Shown: in pieces, positions 11,567 through 19,894 of the stretch | How the letters are laid out: every line of letters starts with the position of its first letter | Position numbering within the stretch: position 1 is the first letter of the stretch | Source of the DNA: Marichromatium gracile | GTDB taxonomy: Bacteria > Pseudomonadota > Gammaproteobacteria > Chromatiales > Chromatiaceae | DNA: 64,000 nucleotides | NCBI RefSeq assembly: GCF_004343155.1 | Contig: NZ_SMDC01000003.1 | Span: 353,896 to 417,895, forward strand | Reading direction: 5' to 3' | The notes under the pieces: model-generated | Databases searched by the model: none | Seen by the model: only the letters and a program-made list of their open reading frames with translations | Told to the model about the DNA's origin: nothing | Position numbers and translations under genes: made by a program

Positions 11567-12193
11567 ATGCATATCGTCGATGGTGTCCTCTCCATGCCGG
11601 TCCTGCTCGGCTCCGGTGTCCTGGCGCTCGCCGGGGTCGGTCTCGGGCTGCGCGCGCTCGACGAGTCGAGCATCCCGCGCGCCGGGCTGCTCACCGCTGC
11701 CTTCTTCTCCGTCTCCCTGATTCATATCCCGTTGGGACCGACCAGTGCGCACCTGTTGCTGACCGGGCTGATGGGCGTGCTGCTCGGCTGGGCGGTGTTC
11801 CCCGCGATCTGTGTCGGCCTGCTGCTGCAGGCGCTGTTCTTCGGCTATGGCGGGGTGACGGTGCTCGGCGCCAATACCCTCAATCTGGCGCTGCCGGCGT
11901 TGCTCTTCGGTCTGGCCGGCCGCGCCGTGTTGGCGCGGCTGCGCCCCGCTGCCCTGTCCTGGTGGGTGATGCCGCTCGGTGCCTTGGTCGGGGCCGGCGC
12001 CTTCGCCGGCTCGGCGTTGCTGGTGGCCGGGTCGCTGGCGGCCAGCGGCGAGGGGTTCTGGGCGGCGGCCCGTCTGGCGCTGATCGCGCAGCTGCCGGTG
12101 GCGCTGATCGAGGCGGTGGTGACGGCCGCGGCACTGCGACTGCTGTGGACGGTTCGGCCCGAGCTGCTGGCGCGACCGGCGCGCGCCTGCTGA
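11567..12193 (+). CDS. cbiM: Cobalt/nickel ECF transporter substrate-binding membrane subunit CbiM
   Basis: Substrate-specific membrane component of energy-coupling-factor uptake of Co(II) or Ni(II). The protein starts MHIVDGVL; the conserved N-terminal Met-His residues form the metal site in this family and support the ATG at 11567 rather than upstream codons. About 208 residues with 6-7 membrane segments and the HIPLGPTSAHLLL motif. cbiQ follows 4 bases after the stop. No CbiN and no CbiO ATPase are adjacent. I looked for a cobalamin riboswitch upstream (11315-11566) and saw no B12-box-like sequence. Whether it carries Co or Ni cannot be told from sequence. Confidence 0.88.
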   Translation: MHIVDGVLSMPVLLGSGVLALAGVGLGLRALDESSIPRAGLLTAAFFSVSLIHIPLGPTSAHLLLTGLMGVLLGWAVFPAICVGLLLQALFFGYGGVTVLGANTLNLALPALLFGLAGRAVLARLRPAALSWWVMPLGALVGAGAFAGSALLVAGSLAASGEGFWAAARLALIAQLPVALIEAVVTAAALRLLWTVRPELLARPARAC

Positions 12194-12197
12194 GGCG

Positions 12198-12938
12198 ATG
12201 CCGGGGAGCCGTGCCGGTGCCGCGTCGCGCGGGCCCGATCCTCGGGTGCGGCTGCTCTGCTGTCTGGGCTGGGCGCTGGTGGTGGTGGGGCTGGAGGGCT
12301 GGGCGGCGCTGTCTGCTGCCTTGCTCGCCGGCGTGCTGCTGACACGGTGGGCGGGCATCGCGCCGCGCCGTCTGGTGCGCCTGGTGCTGGTCTTCGAGGG
12401 CTTGATGCTGCTCACCCTCGGGCTGTTGCCCTTCACCGTTCCGGGGCAGCCGCTGTGGCAGGGCGGTGGGTTGGTGCTCAGCGAGCAGGGACTGACCCTC
12501 GCCGGGGTGATCGCCGCGCGCGCCAGCGCGGTGGCGCTGGTGACGTTGGCGCTGCTCGCCGGGGTCGGCGCGGACGGGCTCGGCGCGGCGCTGCGCGCCC
12601 TGCGGGTGCCCGGTGCGCTGATCGAGTTGCTGCTGCTCAGCGCGCGCTATCTCGATGTGCTCGCGCGCGAGCAGACGCGGTTGCGCGCGGCGATGCGCGC
12701 CCGTGCCTTTCGTCCACGCAGCGATCTTCATACTTTGACCAGCTATGGTTTCCTCGTCGGGATGCTGTTGGTGCGCGCGCTCGAGCGCGCCGAGCGGGTG
12801 GGAGCGGCGATGCGCTGTCGAGGTTATGCCGGGCGCATGCCGCTACCCGAACTGGCGCCGCTGCGTGGCGCTGATCTCGGGTTCGCGGTCGGGTTTGCGC
12901 TGCTGCTGGCGGTGTTGATGGTGCTGGAGCATGGTTGA
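12198..12938 (+). CDS. cbiQ: Cobalt/nickel ECF transporter transmembrane subunit CbiQ
   Basis: Energy-coupling membrane subunit that links CbiM to an ATPase. 246 residues, strongly hydrophobic. The family motif with Ala, Arg and Gly that docks to the ATPase is visible around ARAFRPRSD and RCRGYAGRMPLP. The stop overlaps the start of the STAS-permease gene by 8 bases, so the gene is co-transcribed with the Mla-like genes. The partner CbiO ATPase is not in the window; the next ATPase (14091) is a lipid-transport type. Confidence 0.86.
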   Translation: MPGSRAGAASRGPDPRVRLLCCLGWALVVVGLEGWAALSAALLAGVLLTRWAGIAPRRLVRLVLVFEGLMLLTLGLLPFTVPGQPLWQGGGLVLSEQGLTLAGVIAARASAVALVTLALLAGVGADGLGAALRALRVPGALIELLLLSARYLDVLAREQTRLRAAMRARAFRPRSDLHTLTSYGFLVGMLLVRALERAERVGAAMRCRGYAGRMPLPELAPLRGADLGFAVGFALLLAVLMVLEHG

Positions 12939-14094
12939 AGGGGATGGCGTGAGCGCGCGCGCCGGCTCGCCGCCGGCACGCGCCGAGCTGGTGGGAACGG
13001 GCGCGCGCGCGGTGTTGCGTCTCTCCGGCGAGTGGCGGCTGGCCGGCGCCCCGCCAGCGGCCGAGGTGGTGGTGGCGCGTCTTGCGCGCGCGCAGGTGAG
13101 TGAGCTGGCCTTCGACACCACTGGTCTCGGGGGCTGGGACTCGAGCCTGCCGAGTCTGCTGCTGGCGGTGCGCGCGCACTGCCGGGCGCACGACATCGAA
13201 CTGGCGCCTGCAGGACTACCCGAGGGGGTCGGCGCGCTGCTGACGCTGGCCGAGGCGGTGCCCCTGCAGTCCGCGCCTCCCATCGATGCGCGCCCGCGCG
13301 TGCGCCCGCTGGCCCGGCTCGGCAGGCGGGTGATCGACGCGTCGCGTGCGAGCGGGGCGCTCTTCGCCTTCGTCGGCGAGGTGGTGCTGGCGCTGGGGCG
13401 ACTGGCGCGGGGGCGGGCGCGCTTCAGACGCGCCGAGTTCTGGCTGATCGTCCAGCAGGTCGGCGCCGAGGCGCTGCCGATCGTCAGCCTGGTGAGCTTC
13501 CTGGTCGGGCTGATCCTCGGGTATATCGGCGATCAGCAGCTGGCGCGCTTCGGCGCGCGCATCTATGTCGCCGACCTGGTGGGGCTGGCGGTGGTGATGC
13601 AGATCGGCGCCCTGGTCACCGCCATCGTGCTCGCCGGACGTACCGGCGCGGCCTTCGCCGCCCAGCTCGGCAGCATGCAGGCCAACGAGGAGATCGACGC
13701 GCTGCGCACCCTGGGGATCGACCCGGTCGAGTTCCTGGTGCTGCCCAGGCTGCTCGCGCTGATCGCGATGACCCCGCTGCTCGCGCTCTATGCCGATCTC
13801 ATGGGCATCCTCGGCGGCGCCTTCGCCGCCGCCGTGGTCGGTGGCATCAACCCCACCGAGTACGCGGTGCAGACCGTCCAGGCGGTGGGCTGGAACCACT
13901 TCGTCCAGGGTCTGATCAGCGCCGGGGTCTATGGCGCGGTGGTCGCCGTCTCCGGCTGTCTGCGGGGGATGCAGAGCGGGCGCGACGCGGCGGCGGTGGG
14001 CGCCACCACCACCTCGGCGGTGGTCACCGCGATCCTCCACATCGTCATCGCCGCGGCGGTGCTGACGGTGCTGTTCGACGCGGTGGGGCTGTGA
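12931..14094 (+). CDS. Mla-type ABC permease with N-terminal STAS domain (MlaB-MlaE fusion)
   Basis: 387 residues. Residues about 15-110 look like a STAS domain (beta strand LRLSGEWRLAG and the FDTTGLGGWDSSLP phospho-site-like loop). The rest is a MlaE/YrbE permease with 5-6 membrane segments and the conserved TLGIDPVEFLVLPR motif. In E. coli MlaB and MlaE are separate proteins; here they are fused. The start at 12931 overlaps cbiQ, and the stop overlaps the ATPase gene by 4 bases. Expected role: inner-membrane part of phospholipid traffic between membranes. Confidence 0.92.
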   Translation: MVEGDGVSARAGSPPARAELVGTGARAVLRLSGEWRLAGAPPAAEVVVARLARAQVSELAFDTTGLGGWDSSLPSLLLAVRAHCRAHDIELAPAGLPEGVGALLTLAEAVPLQSAPPIDARPRVRPLARLGRRVIDASRASGALFAFVGEVVLALGRLARGRARFRRAEFWLIVQQVGAEALPIVSLVSFLVGLILGYIGDQQLARFGARIYVADLVGLAVVMQIGALVTAIVLAGRTGAAFAAQLGSMQANEEIDALRTLGIDPVEFLVLPRLLALIAMTPLLALYADLMGILGGAFAAAVVGGINPTEYAVQTVQAVGWNHFVQGLISAGVYGAVVAVSGCLRGMQSGRDAAAVGATTTSAVVTAILHIVIAAAVLTVLFDAVGL

Positions 14095-14843
14095 GCGCGC
14101 GGGCGCAGATCCGTCTCGAGGGGCTGAGCGTCGGCTATGGCGGGCGCGCGGTGCAGCGTGATCTCGACCTGGAGATCCGGCGCGGCGACATCTTCGTGAT
14201 CATGGGCGGGAGCGGTTGCGGCAAGAGTACGCTGATGCGCGCCATGACCGGGCTGTTGGCGCCGCTGGCCGGGCGTATCCTGTTCGACGGCGAGTCGTTC
14301 TGGGAGGTCTTGCCGGCGGCGCGCGCGCGTCGCATCCGCCGTCACGGGGTGATGTATCAGGGCGGGGCGCTGTGGAGTTCGATGACGCTGGAGGAGAATG
14401 TGGCCTTGCCGTTGCAGCAGTACACCGACCTCGGACCGCGCCAGGTCCGTGAGCTGGTCGACTACAAGCTCGCGCTGGTCGGGCTGGGCGGGTGCGGGGC
14501 GCTCTATCCGGCCGAGATCAGCGGCGGCATGCGCAAGCGCGCCGGGGTGGCGCGGGCGATGGCGCTCGACCCCGAGGTGCTGTTCTTCGACGAGCCCTCG
14601 GCGGGGCTCGATCCACTGAGCGCACGCCTGCTCGACGAGCTGATCGTCGAACTCAAGCACAGTCTCGGCACCACCATGGTGGTGGTCACCCATGACCTGG
14701 CGAGCATCTTCGCCATCGCCGACGAGGCGGTCTTCCTCGATGTCGAGCGCGGCACCATGCTCACCACCGGTGACCCGCGCTGGTTGCGCGATCATGCCGC
14801 CGATGCGCGGGTGCGCGCCTTCCTGCGCCGGGGGGTGGCATGA
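14091..14843 (+). CDS. Mla-type ABC transporter ATPase
   Basis: 250 residues with Walker A GGSGCGKSTLM, Q-loop MYQGGALWSS, signature SGGMRKRAGVARAMA and Walker B VLFFDEPSAGLDP. SGGMRKR is characteristic of MlaF/Ttg2A-type lipid ABC systems and not of CbiO, so this ATPase belongs to the permease before it. Overlaps of 4 bases at both ends indicate translational coupling. Confidence 0.94.
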   Translation: MSARAQIRLEGLSVGYGGRAVQRDLDLEIRRGDIFVIMGGSGCGKSTLMRAMTGLLAPLAGRILFDGESFWEVLPAARARRIRRHGVMYQGGALWSSMTLEENVALPLQQYTDLGPRQVRELVDYKLALVGLGGCGALYPAEISGGMRKRAGVARAMALDPEVLFFDEPSAGLDPLSARLLDELIVELKHSLGTTMVVVTHDLASIFAIADEAVFLDVERGTMLTTGDPRWLRDHAADARVRAFLRRGVA

Positions 14844-15874
14844 GTCGTCGCGCCAGCCCCACCCTGATCGGCGCCTTCGTGCTCGGCGCGCTGGCGCTGT
14901 TGGTGTTGGCGCTGATCCTCTTCGGCGGCGGCGCGCTGTTCCGTGAGCGGGTCGGCCTGCTGACCTATTTCCCCGGCTCGGTGCAGGGGCTGTCGGTCGG
15001 CGCCGAGGTGCAGTTCCAGGGGGTGACGGTGGGGCAGGTGACCGCCATCGAGCTGGACTTCTCACCCAGCGACGGTGCGGTGCGCATCCCGGTGCGCTAC
15101 GAGGTCTGGCCCGAGCGGGTGCGTATCAGTCAGGGTACCGAGCCGCGTGATGCGCGCGTGGTGCTGCGCGAGCTGGTGGCGCGGCGCGGGCTGCATGCCC
15201 GGCTCGAGTCGCTGAGCTTCGTCACCGGTCAGTACGTGGTCGCGTTGAACCTCGATCCGGCGCTGGTCGACGAGGTTCCCGCGGTGGCTGCCGCCGCGGG
15301 CGGGGACGATGTGGTGGTGCCGGCGCTGCCGGCAATCCGCGATCAACTCGGCGAGATGCTGGGGAACCTGCGTCTGGACGAGCTGGTCGATGAGGCGAGC
15401 GCTGCCTTGCGCGGTCTCGGCACCTTGCTCGGCTCGGACGAGGCCGGCGCACTGATGGGCAATCTCGACGCCACCCTGACCAGAATCCGCGCCCTGGCCG
15501 AGACCCTGGAGCGGCGGCTGCCGCCGCTCGTCGGACGGCTCGACCAGACCCTGGTCGCCTATGAGCGCCTGGCGCGGCGTATCGATGGCGAGGTGGTGCC
15601 GGTGGCCACCCGTATCGGTGAGACCAGCGCGGCCCTGACCCGGCTGGCCGAGACGCTCGAGGCCGAGGTCGGACCGCTCTCCGGTGCCGTGCGCAGCACC
15701 CTGGGGCAGGCCAGCCAGACGTTGCGTCATCTCGATGGACTGGTCGAGGATGGGCGTGGCACCCGCGTGCGACTCGACCGCGCGCTCGCCGAGCTGACGC
15801 GCTCGGCGCGTGCGCTGCGCGAGCTGGCCGACTATCTGGAGCGCCACCCCGAGGCGTTGCTGCGCGGCAAGTGA
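14840..15874 (+). CDS. MCE-domain protein (MlaD/PqiB-like)
   Basis: 344 residues: an N-terminal membrane anchor (about 10-32), one MCE domain (about 40-125, YFPGSVQGLSVGAEVQFQGV) and a long C-terminal helical region with heptad Leu and Arg content (about 165-335). It is periplasmic and should form a hexameric lipid-binding ring on the permease. The length exceeds E. coli MlaD (about 183 residues) because of the coiled-coil tail, as in the longer MCE proteins. An outer-membrane lipoprotein partner often follows in such operons; none is seen here. Confidence 0.92.
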   Translation: MSRRASPTLIGAFVLGALALLVLALILFGGGALFRERVGLLTYFPGSVQGLSVGAEVQFQGVTVGQVTAIELDFSPSDGAVRIPVRYEVWPERVRISQGTEPRDARVVLRELVARRGLHARLESLSFVTGQYVVALNLDPALVDEVPAVAAAAGGDDVVVPALPAIRDQLGEMLGNLRLDELVDEASAALRGLGTLLGSDEAGALMGNLDATLTRIRALAETLERRLPPLVGRLDQTLVAYERLARRIDGEVVPVATRIGETSAALTRLAETLEAEVGPLSGAVRSTLGQASQTLRHLDGLVEDGRGTRVRLDRALAELTRSARALRELADYLERHPEALLRGK

Positions 15875-15878
15875 GTGC

Positions 15879-16010
15879 TCAGTCCGGTGACGCGGGCGTG
15901 GTGACGGCCTGCGCCTGGATGTCCTGGGTCTGGGGTGACTGGGGCGCGAGTGTGGTCTGGACCCCGCCGAAGAGGACGGCGGCGAGTGCCAAGGCTCCGA
16001 GAATACCCAT
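15879..16010 (-). CDS. Small secreted or membrane-tethered peptide, 43 residues
   Basis: Read on the minus strand. The ATG at 16010 is preceded by AGGAG with 7-base spacing. The predicted peptide starts MGILGALALAAVLFGGVQTT, then becomes Gln/Pro/Thr-rich and ends at a TGA 43 codons later. The N-terminus looks like a signal peptide or a single membrane helix. It sits between the MCE gene (convergent) and the 16134 gene (divergent). I do not recognise a family. The good ribosome site and signal-like start are the only support. Confidence 0.5.
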   Translation of the reverse strand: MGILGALALAAVLFGGVQTTLAPQSPQTQDIQAQAVTTPASPD

Positions 16011-16077
16011 GTTACGGCTCCTGGGTTGGTGGTGGATCGCATCGAAGAATCTCACCGTCCCTGGCGTGGATCGGTCG

Positions 16078-16106
16078 AGTCAATAATATAAGAATGCACT
16101 AATATT
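16078..16106. promoter_or_regulatory. AT-rich promoter-like stretch between divergent genes
   Basis: In an otherwise GC-rich region this stretch contains TAATATAAGAATG and TAATATTTTG, giving -10-like hexamers on both strands. It lies between the 43-residue minus-strand gene and the plus-strand gene at 16134, where promoters would be expected. No convincing -35 at standard spacing was found, so this is a weak call. Confidence 0.35.
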
Positions 16107-16133
16107 TTGAACCCATCTCGATGGAGGCTTGCC

Positions 16134-16640
16134 ATGACCGACTCCGGGGGGACCAGGGATGGACGCCGGCGCGCCCGCCCGATCCTGATCTGGACGATCG
16201 TCGCGGTGCTGGTCGCGCTGCCGGCCGCCTGGCTGGGGGGGCGTGGACTGCTGAGTGGTCTCGGTGCCGATGCACGCTGGGCCGATCCCGATCCGCGTTG
16301 CGATCTCGCCAGCCGCGACTGCACGCAGGCCCTTCCCGGCGGTGGCGAGGTCCGTCTGGCGGTAGCACCGCGCGACCCCATCCCACTGGTCACGCCCTTG
16401 CGGCTGCGGGTGGAGGTCGAGGGGCGCGAGGTCGGCGCGGTAGCGGTCGACTTCGTCGGCGTCGACATGGAGATGGGCTATAACCGCGCGCAACTCGACC
16501 CCATCGGCGCGTCGCGTTTCGCTGGCGAGGCCATGCTCCCGGTCTGTGCGCGCACCCTGATGCGCTGGGAGGCGCGGGTGCTGCTCGAGACCGCGGACGG
16601 CCTGCTCGTCGCCCCCTTCCGCTTCGAGACCCGGCGTTAG
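16134..16640 (+). CDS. Membrane-anchored protein of unknown function, FixH/YtkA-like domain
   Basis: 168 residues: basic N-terminus, one membrane helix (about 18-40) and an extracytoplasmic beta-rich domain with Cys residues (DPRCDLASRDC and LPVCARTLM) and the Met-rich motif VDMEMGYNR. The ATG at 16134 follows GGAGG by 7 bases, so it is preferred to an upstream TTG. The overall shape (anchor plus Ig-like domain with a Met motif) resembles small proteins found beside copper oxidases, but that is inference and I do not assign a function. Confidence 0.72.
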   Translation: MTDSGGTRDGRRRARPILIWTIVAVLVALPAAWLGGRGLLSGLGADARWADPDPRCDLASRDCTQALPGGGEVRLAVAPRDPIPLVTPLRLRVEVEGREVGAVAVDFVGVDMEMGYNRAQLDPIGASRFAGEAMLPVCARTLMRWEARVLLETADGLLVAPFRFETRR

Positions 16641-16644
16641 CCTT

Positions 16645-16710
16645 CAGCCGCCAGCCGCCAGCCGCCAGCCGCCAGCCGCCAGCCGCCAGCCGCCAGCCGC
16701 CAGCCGCCAG
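16645..16710 (+). repeat. Heptamer array, 9 copies of CAGCCGC
   Basis: Nine identical tandem CAGCCGC units plus a terminal CAG, starting 4 bases after the stop of the 16134 gene. It leads directly into the AACCGCAAAG repeat at 16711. This is composite-repeat locus 1. No frame of the array contains a stop codon. Confidence 0.97.
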
Positions 16711-16742
16711 GATTCAACCGCAAAGCCGCGAAGCACGCAAAG
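16711..16742 (+). repeat. AACCGCAAAG-type repeat next to heptamer array (forward)
   Basis: Contains CAACCGCAAAG followed by two degraded units with AAG spacing (CCGCGAAG, CACGCAAAG), an imperfect 9-base periodicity. Close relatives occur at 16830, 22841, 23021, 54791, 56682 and 63600. Confidence 0.85.
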
Positions 16743-16829
16743 TGAGTGACGTGTGATGTCGGCGTGAGGCCACAGGCGGCGCGGGTCCGCACCCACTGGC
16801 GGCTGATCGCTGACGGCTGGCGGCTTATT

Positions 16830-16909
16830 CCCCTTTGCCCCCTTCGCGCCTTTGCGGTTCCGTTCCTCTGATAGCTGATAGCTGGTAGCTGGTAGCTGGT
16901 AGCTGGTAG
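16830..16909 (-). repeat. Inverted copy of the composite repeat (locus 1)
   Basis: CCCTTTGCCC...CCTTTGCGGTTCC (16830-16862) is the reverse complement form of the AACCGCAAAG repeat. It is followed by six heptamers on the complementary phase (2 CTGATAG, 4 CTGGTAG; 16868-16909). Together with 16645-16742 it makes an inverted pair separated by about 90 bases. The stretch from 16641 to 17040 contains no gene that I can support. Confidence 0.85.
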
Positions 16910-17040
16910 CTGCAAAAGGAACGCCGCCCGACCCCGAGGGATGCGAGCGGCGCAGGGAGAACTCGGGGGCCTGGTGGTGGCCAGGCCCGGTGCGGTCGCC
17001 ACGTCCCTGTGGCGGTCGACCGCGGGTGGTCAGGTCGGGT

Positions 17041-17259
17041 TCAGCCGACCCATTCGTAGAGTTCGATCGCGGTCGGGTCGCAGCTGCAGCAGCCGCTGCA
17101 GGGGGTGCCGCCGGGCAGCTTGCGCACCCGGCCCTTGCGTTCGAGCAGCTCGAGCATGCCGCGCAGCGCCTCGGGGTCGGTATCGAACCGGTAGGAGAGG
17201 TCGCGCAGCGCGGCGCGCCCCTGGGTGCGCAGATGACTGGTGAGATCGGACATGATCAT
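17041..17259 (-). CDS. feoC: FeoC-like ferrous iron transport regulator
   Basis: 72 residues: winged-helix N-terminal half and a C-terminal Cys cluster (CSGCCSC, about residues 54-60) that in FeoC proteins binds an Fe-S cluster. It is last in the feoA-feoA-feoB-feoC order. The ATG at 17259 (MIMSDL) has GGAGG five bases upstream; the second ATG at 17253 is less well spaced. The role would be modulation or stabilisation of FeoB. Confidence 0.88.
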   Translation of the reverse strand: MIMSDLTSHLRTQGRAALRDLSYRFDTDPEALRGMLELLERKGRVRKLPGGTPCSGCCSCDPTAIELYEWVG

Positions 17260-17277
17260 GGGTGTCCCTCCGTCGGT

Positions 17278-19611
17278 TCAGGCCGGGTCGCGCGCCGGCG
17301 TGGCGAGTGCCGGGTCACGTCGCGACCACCAGCGCATCCCCAGCACGGTGGCGAGGAAGAGCGCGGTCATGATGCCGATCCAGATCGACGAGCTGACCGG
17401 GTCGCGGGCGAAGATGGCTGCCTGGTAGAAGATGGTCGCGCTCACATACCCCAGGCCGGTGGTCCAGAGGGCGGCGAACAGCGCCCAGCCGCCACTGGTC
17501 TCGCGGGCGATGGCGCCGATGGCGGCCACGCAGGGGAAATAGAGCAGGATGAACAGCAGATAGGCGAAGGCCCCGGCGGCGCCGTCGAAACGCTCGTGCA
17601 TGGCGCCGAAGGTGGCGCTGGTGACCTCCTGCTCGGCAGCGGCCAGTTCGGGGTCGCTGACCTCGCCGATGCCGACGCCGAGCGGGTCGGACCAGGTGCC
17701 GAGCGCATCGCCCAGTGCCGCCGGGATGGTGGCGAGCGCCTCGGTGAGACCGGCGCCGAGGTCGTAGGGCGCGGCCTCCTCGTCGCTCGCCTCGGGGTCG
17801 GCGCCGAGCGCCGAGTAGGTGGCGTCCAGGGTGCCGACCACCGCTTCCTTGGCGAGCACGCCGGTGAAGATGCCGACGGTGGCCGGCCAGTTCTCGGCGT
17901 CGAGACCCATCGGCGAGAAGGCCGGAGCGATGGTGCGACCGATCTCGGCGAGCATCGAGCTGTCGCTGTCCTCGTTGCCGACGCTGCCGTCGGTGCCGAG
18001 GCTGTTGAGCACGTTGAGCACCAGCACCATCGGCACGATCACCTTGCCGGCGCGGAACATGAAACCGCTGGTGCGCTCCCAGGTGCGGCGCAGCACGCCG
18101 CCGAGGGTCGGCAGGTGATAGGGCGGCAGCTCCATCACGAAGGGCATCGCCTGGCCCTCGAGCAGGGTGCGCTTGAGCAGGAAGCCGGTGAGCACGGCGG
18201 CGAGGATGCCGATCAGATAGAGTCCGAAGACGACGTTCTGACCGCCGACCGGGAAGAAGGCGGCGGCGAACAGGGCATAGACCGGCAGCCGCGCGCCGCA
18301 GGACATGAAGGGTGCCATCAGTACGGTGAGGATGCGGTCGCGCGGCTGCTCCAGGGTGCGCGCGGCCATGATCGCCGGCACGTTGCAGCCGAAGCCGACG
18401 AGCAGCGGCACGAAGGACTTGCCGGGCAGTCCGATCGAGCGCATGAAGCGGTCCATGACGAAGGCCGCCCGCGCCATGTAGCCCGAGTCCTCCAGCACCG
18501 ACATGAACAGATAGAGGAAGGCGATCACCGGGATGAAGGTGGCCACCACCTGGATACCGCCGCCGATGCCGTCGGCCAGCCCGAGGACCGCCCACTCCGG
18601 AGTGCCGAGACCGGCGAGCAGGTGCGCCACGCCGTCGACGAAGAGGGTGCCGGCGGCGATGTCGAAGAAGTCGATGAAGGCCCCGCCGATGTTGATGGTG
18701 AACATGAACATCAGGTACATCACCGCGAGGAAGATCGGGATGCCCAGGGCGCGGTTGAGGATCACCCGGTCGATGCGGTCGGAGAGGCTGCGCGGCATCT
18801 CGCCGCTCTGTGTCAGCGAGGCCTGGGTGACGGCGTGGGCGAAGCCGTAGCGGGCGTCGGCGATGAGGATGTCGATCTGCTCGGCGTCCTCGCCGAGCAG
18901 CGCGGCGACCTCGTGCGCGGGCACGGTGTCGCCGATCAGCTCGCGGGCGAGGTCATCGCCTTCGAGCAGACGGGTGGTCAACCAGCGCGCCGGATCGCCG
19001 TGCCTGCTGGCGATCGGCTCGATGCGCTCGTGCAACTGCTCGATCACGCGCTCGAGCGCCGGGGCGTAGTCGATCCGCGCCTGCGGGATCGGCGGGTGCT
19101 CGACGGCCTGTTGCAGCGCCGCACGCAGGGCGTTGAGCCCGTCGCCGGTGGTCGCCACGATCGGCACCACCGGACAGCCGAGGCGCTCGGCCAGTGCGGC
19201 GGCGTCGACCCGCAGCCCGCGTTCGGCGGCGACGTCCATCATGTTGAGCGCGACCACCATCGGTCGCTCCATCTCCAGCAGTTGGGTGGTGAGATAGAGG
19301 TTACGCTCGAGGCTGGCGACGTCGACGATGTTGAGGATCAGGTCGGCCTCGCGGGCGTGGACGAAGTCGCGGGCGATGCGCTCGTCGAGCGAGACCGCGC
19401 CCTCGCTGACATCCAGCGAGTAGGTGCCGGGCAGGTCGATGAGGGTGTAGTCGGCCCCCTCGAAACGGAAGTGACCGGTCTTGCGTTCGACCGTCACCCC
19501 GGGCCAGTTGCCGACGCGCTGACGCGAGCCGGTCAGCGCGTTGAACAGGGTGGTCTTGCCGCAGTTGGGATTGCCGATGACCCCGATGCTGTGCGTCGTT
19601 GATGTCGTCAT
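17278..19611 (-). CDS. feoB: Ferrous iron transporter FeoB
   Basis: 777 residues. The N-terminal GTPase has GNPNCGKTTLFN (G1), the G2/G3 stretch NWPGVTVERK and DLPGTYSL, and NMMD (G4). A helical insert follows, then about 10 membrane segments with the gate motif GFGCNVPAIMAART and a second Cys-containing MSCGARLPVYALF motif. It takes up Fe(II) across the inner membrane and matters most under low oxygen. The start overlaps the feoA stop by 4 bases. Confidence 0.97.
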   Translation of the reverse strand: MTTSTTHSIGVIGNPNCGKTTLFNALTGSRQRVGNWPGVTVERKTGHFRFEGADYTLIDLPGTYSLDVSEGAVSLDERIARDFVHAREADLILNIVDVASLERNLYLTTQLLEMERPMVVALNMMDVAAERGLRVDAAALAERLGCPVVPIVATTGDGLNALRAALQQAVEHPPIPQARIDYAPALERVIEQLHERIEPIASRHGDPARWLTTRLLEGDDLARELIGDTVPAHEVAALLGEDAEQIDILIADARYGFAHAVTQASLTQSGEMPRSLSDRIDRVILNRALGIPIFLAVMYLMFMFTINIGGAFIDFFDIAAGTLFVDGVAHLLAGLGTPEWAVLGLADGIGGGIQVVATFIPVIAFLYLFMSVLEDSGYMARAAFVMDRFMRSIGLPGKSFVPLLVGFGCNVPAIMAARTLEQPRDRILTVLMAPFMSCGARLPVYALFAAAFFPVGGQNVVFGLYLIGILAAVLTGFLLKRTLLEGQAMPFVMELPPYHLPTLGGVLRRTWERTSGFMFRAGKVIVPMVLVLNVLNSLGTDGSVGNEDSDSSMLAEIGRTIAPAFSPMGLDAENWPATVGIFTGVLAKEAVVGTLDATYSALGADPEASDEEAAPYDLGAGLTEALATIPAALGDALGTWSDPLGVGIGEVSDPELAAAEQEVTSATFGAMHERFDGAAGAFAYLLFILLYFPCVAAIGAIARETSGGWALFAALWTTGLGYVSATIFYQAAIFARDPVSSSIWIGIMTALFLATVLGMRWWSRRDPALATPARDPA

Positions 19612-19841
19612 GCCCGCTCGACCTCCAGGATGGCTGCCTCCTCGCGGCGCAGGGTCACGCGGGTGCCGCGCACCCGCACCTCCACGGGATCGCCCATCGG
19701 GGCCACCCGGACCACCTCCAGGGCGGCCCCCGGGGTCAGTCCCATCGACAGCAGCTTGCGGCGGTAGGCATCGGCGCCCGGGCGATAGCCGCGGACGGCC
19801 CCGTGGTCTCCGACGACGAGGTCTTTCAGGGTCGTGTTCAT
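19608..19841 (-). CDS. feoA: FeoA-domain protein 1
   Basis: 77-residue SH3-like FeoA protein; LSMGLTPGAALEVVRVAPMGDPVEVRV is the core of the family. It is immediately upstream of feoB with a 4-base overlap. It is thought to interact with FeoB; its biochemical role is not settled in the family. Confidence 0.92.
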   Translation of the reverse strand: MNTTLKDLVVGDHGAVRGYRPGADAYRRKLLSMGLTPGAALEVVRVAPMGDPVEVRVRGTRVTLRREEAAILEVERA

Positions 19842-19894
19842 GGTGACGTCTTGAGCGGTTGCAGTGGAGTGCGGACGGCGTGAGGGGTCGAGGC

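Noticed and set aside
14091..14843. The ATPase as CbiO partner of CbiM/CbiQ
   Set aside because: Its signature (SGGMRKR) and its overlap with the permease and MCE genes mark it as Mla-type.
15871..16086. Plus-strand frame of 71 codons after the MCE gene
   Set aside because: No ribosome site of its own beyond overlap with the MCE stop; Trp- and Ser-rich, unlike a real protein. The minus-strand 43-residue frame is better supported.
16990..19602. Long open frame (about 870 codons) on the plus strand opposite feoB
   Set aside because: High-GC antisense shadow; feoB on the other strand has full family motifs, while this frame has a composition typical of reversed codons and no ribosome site.
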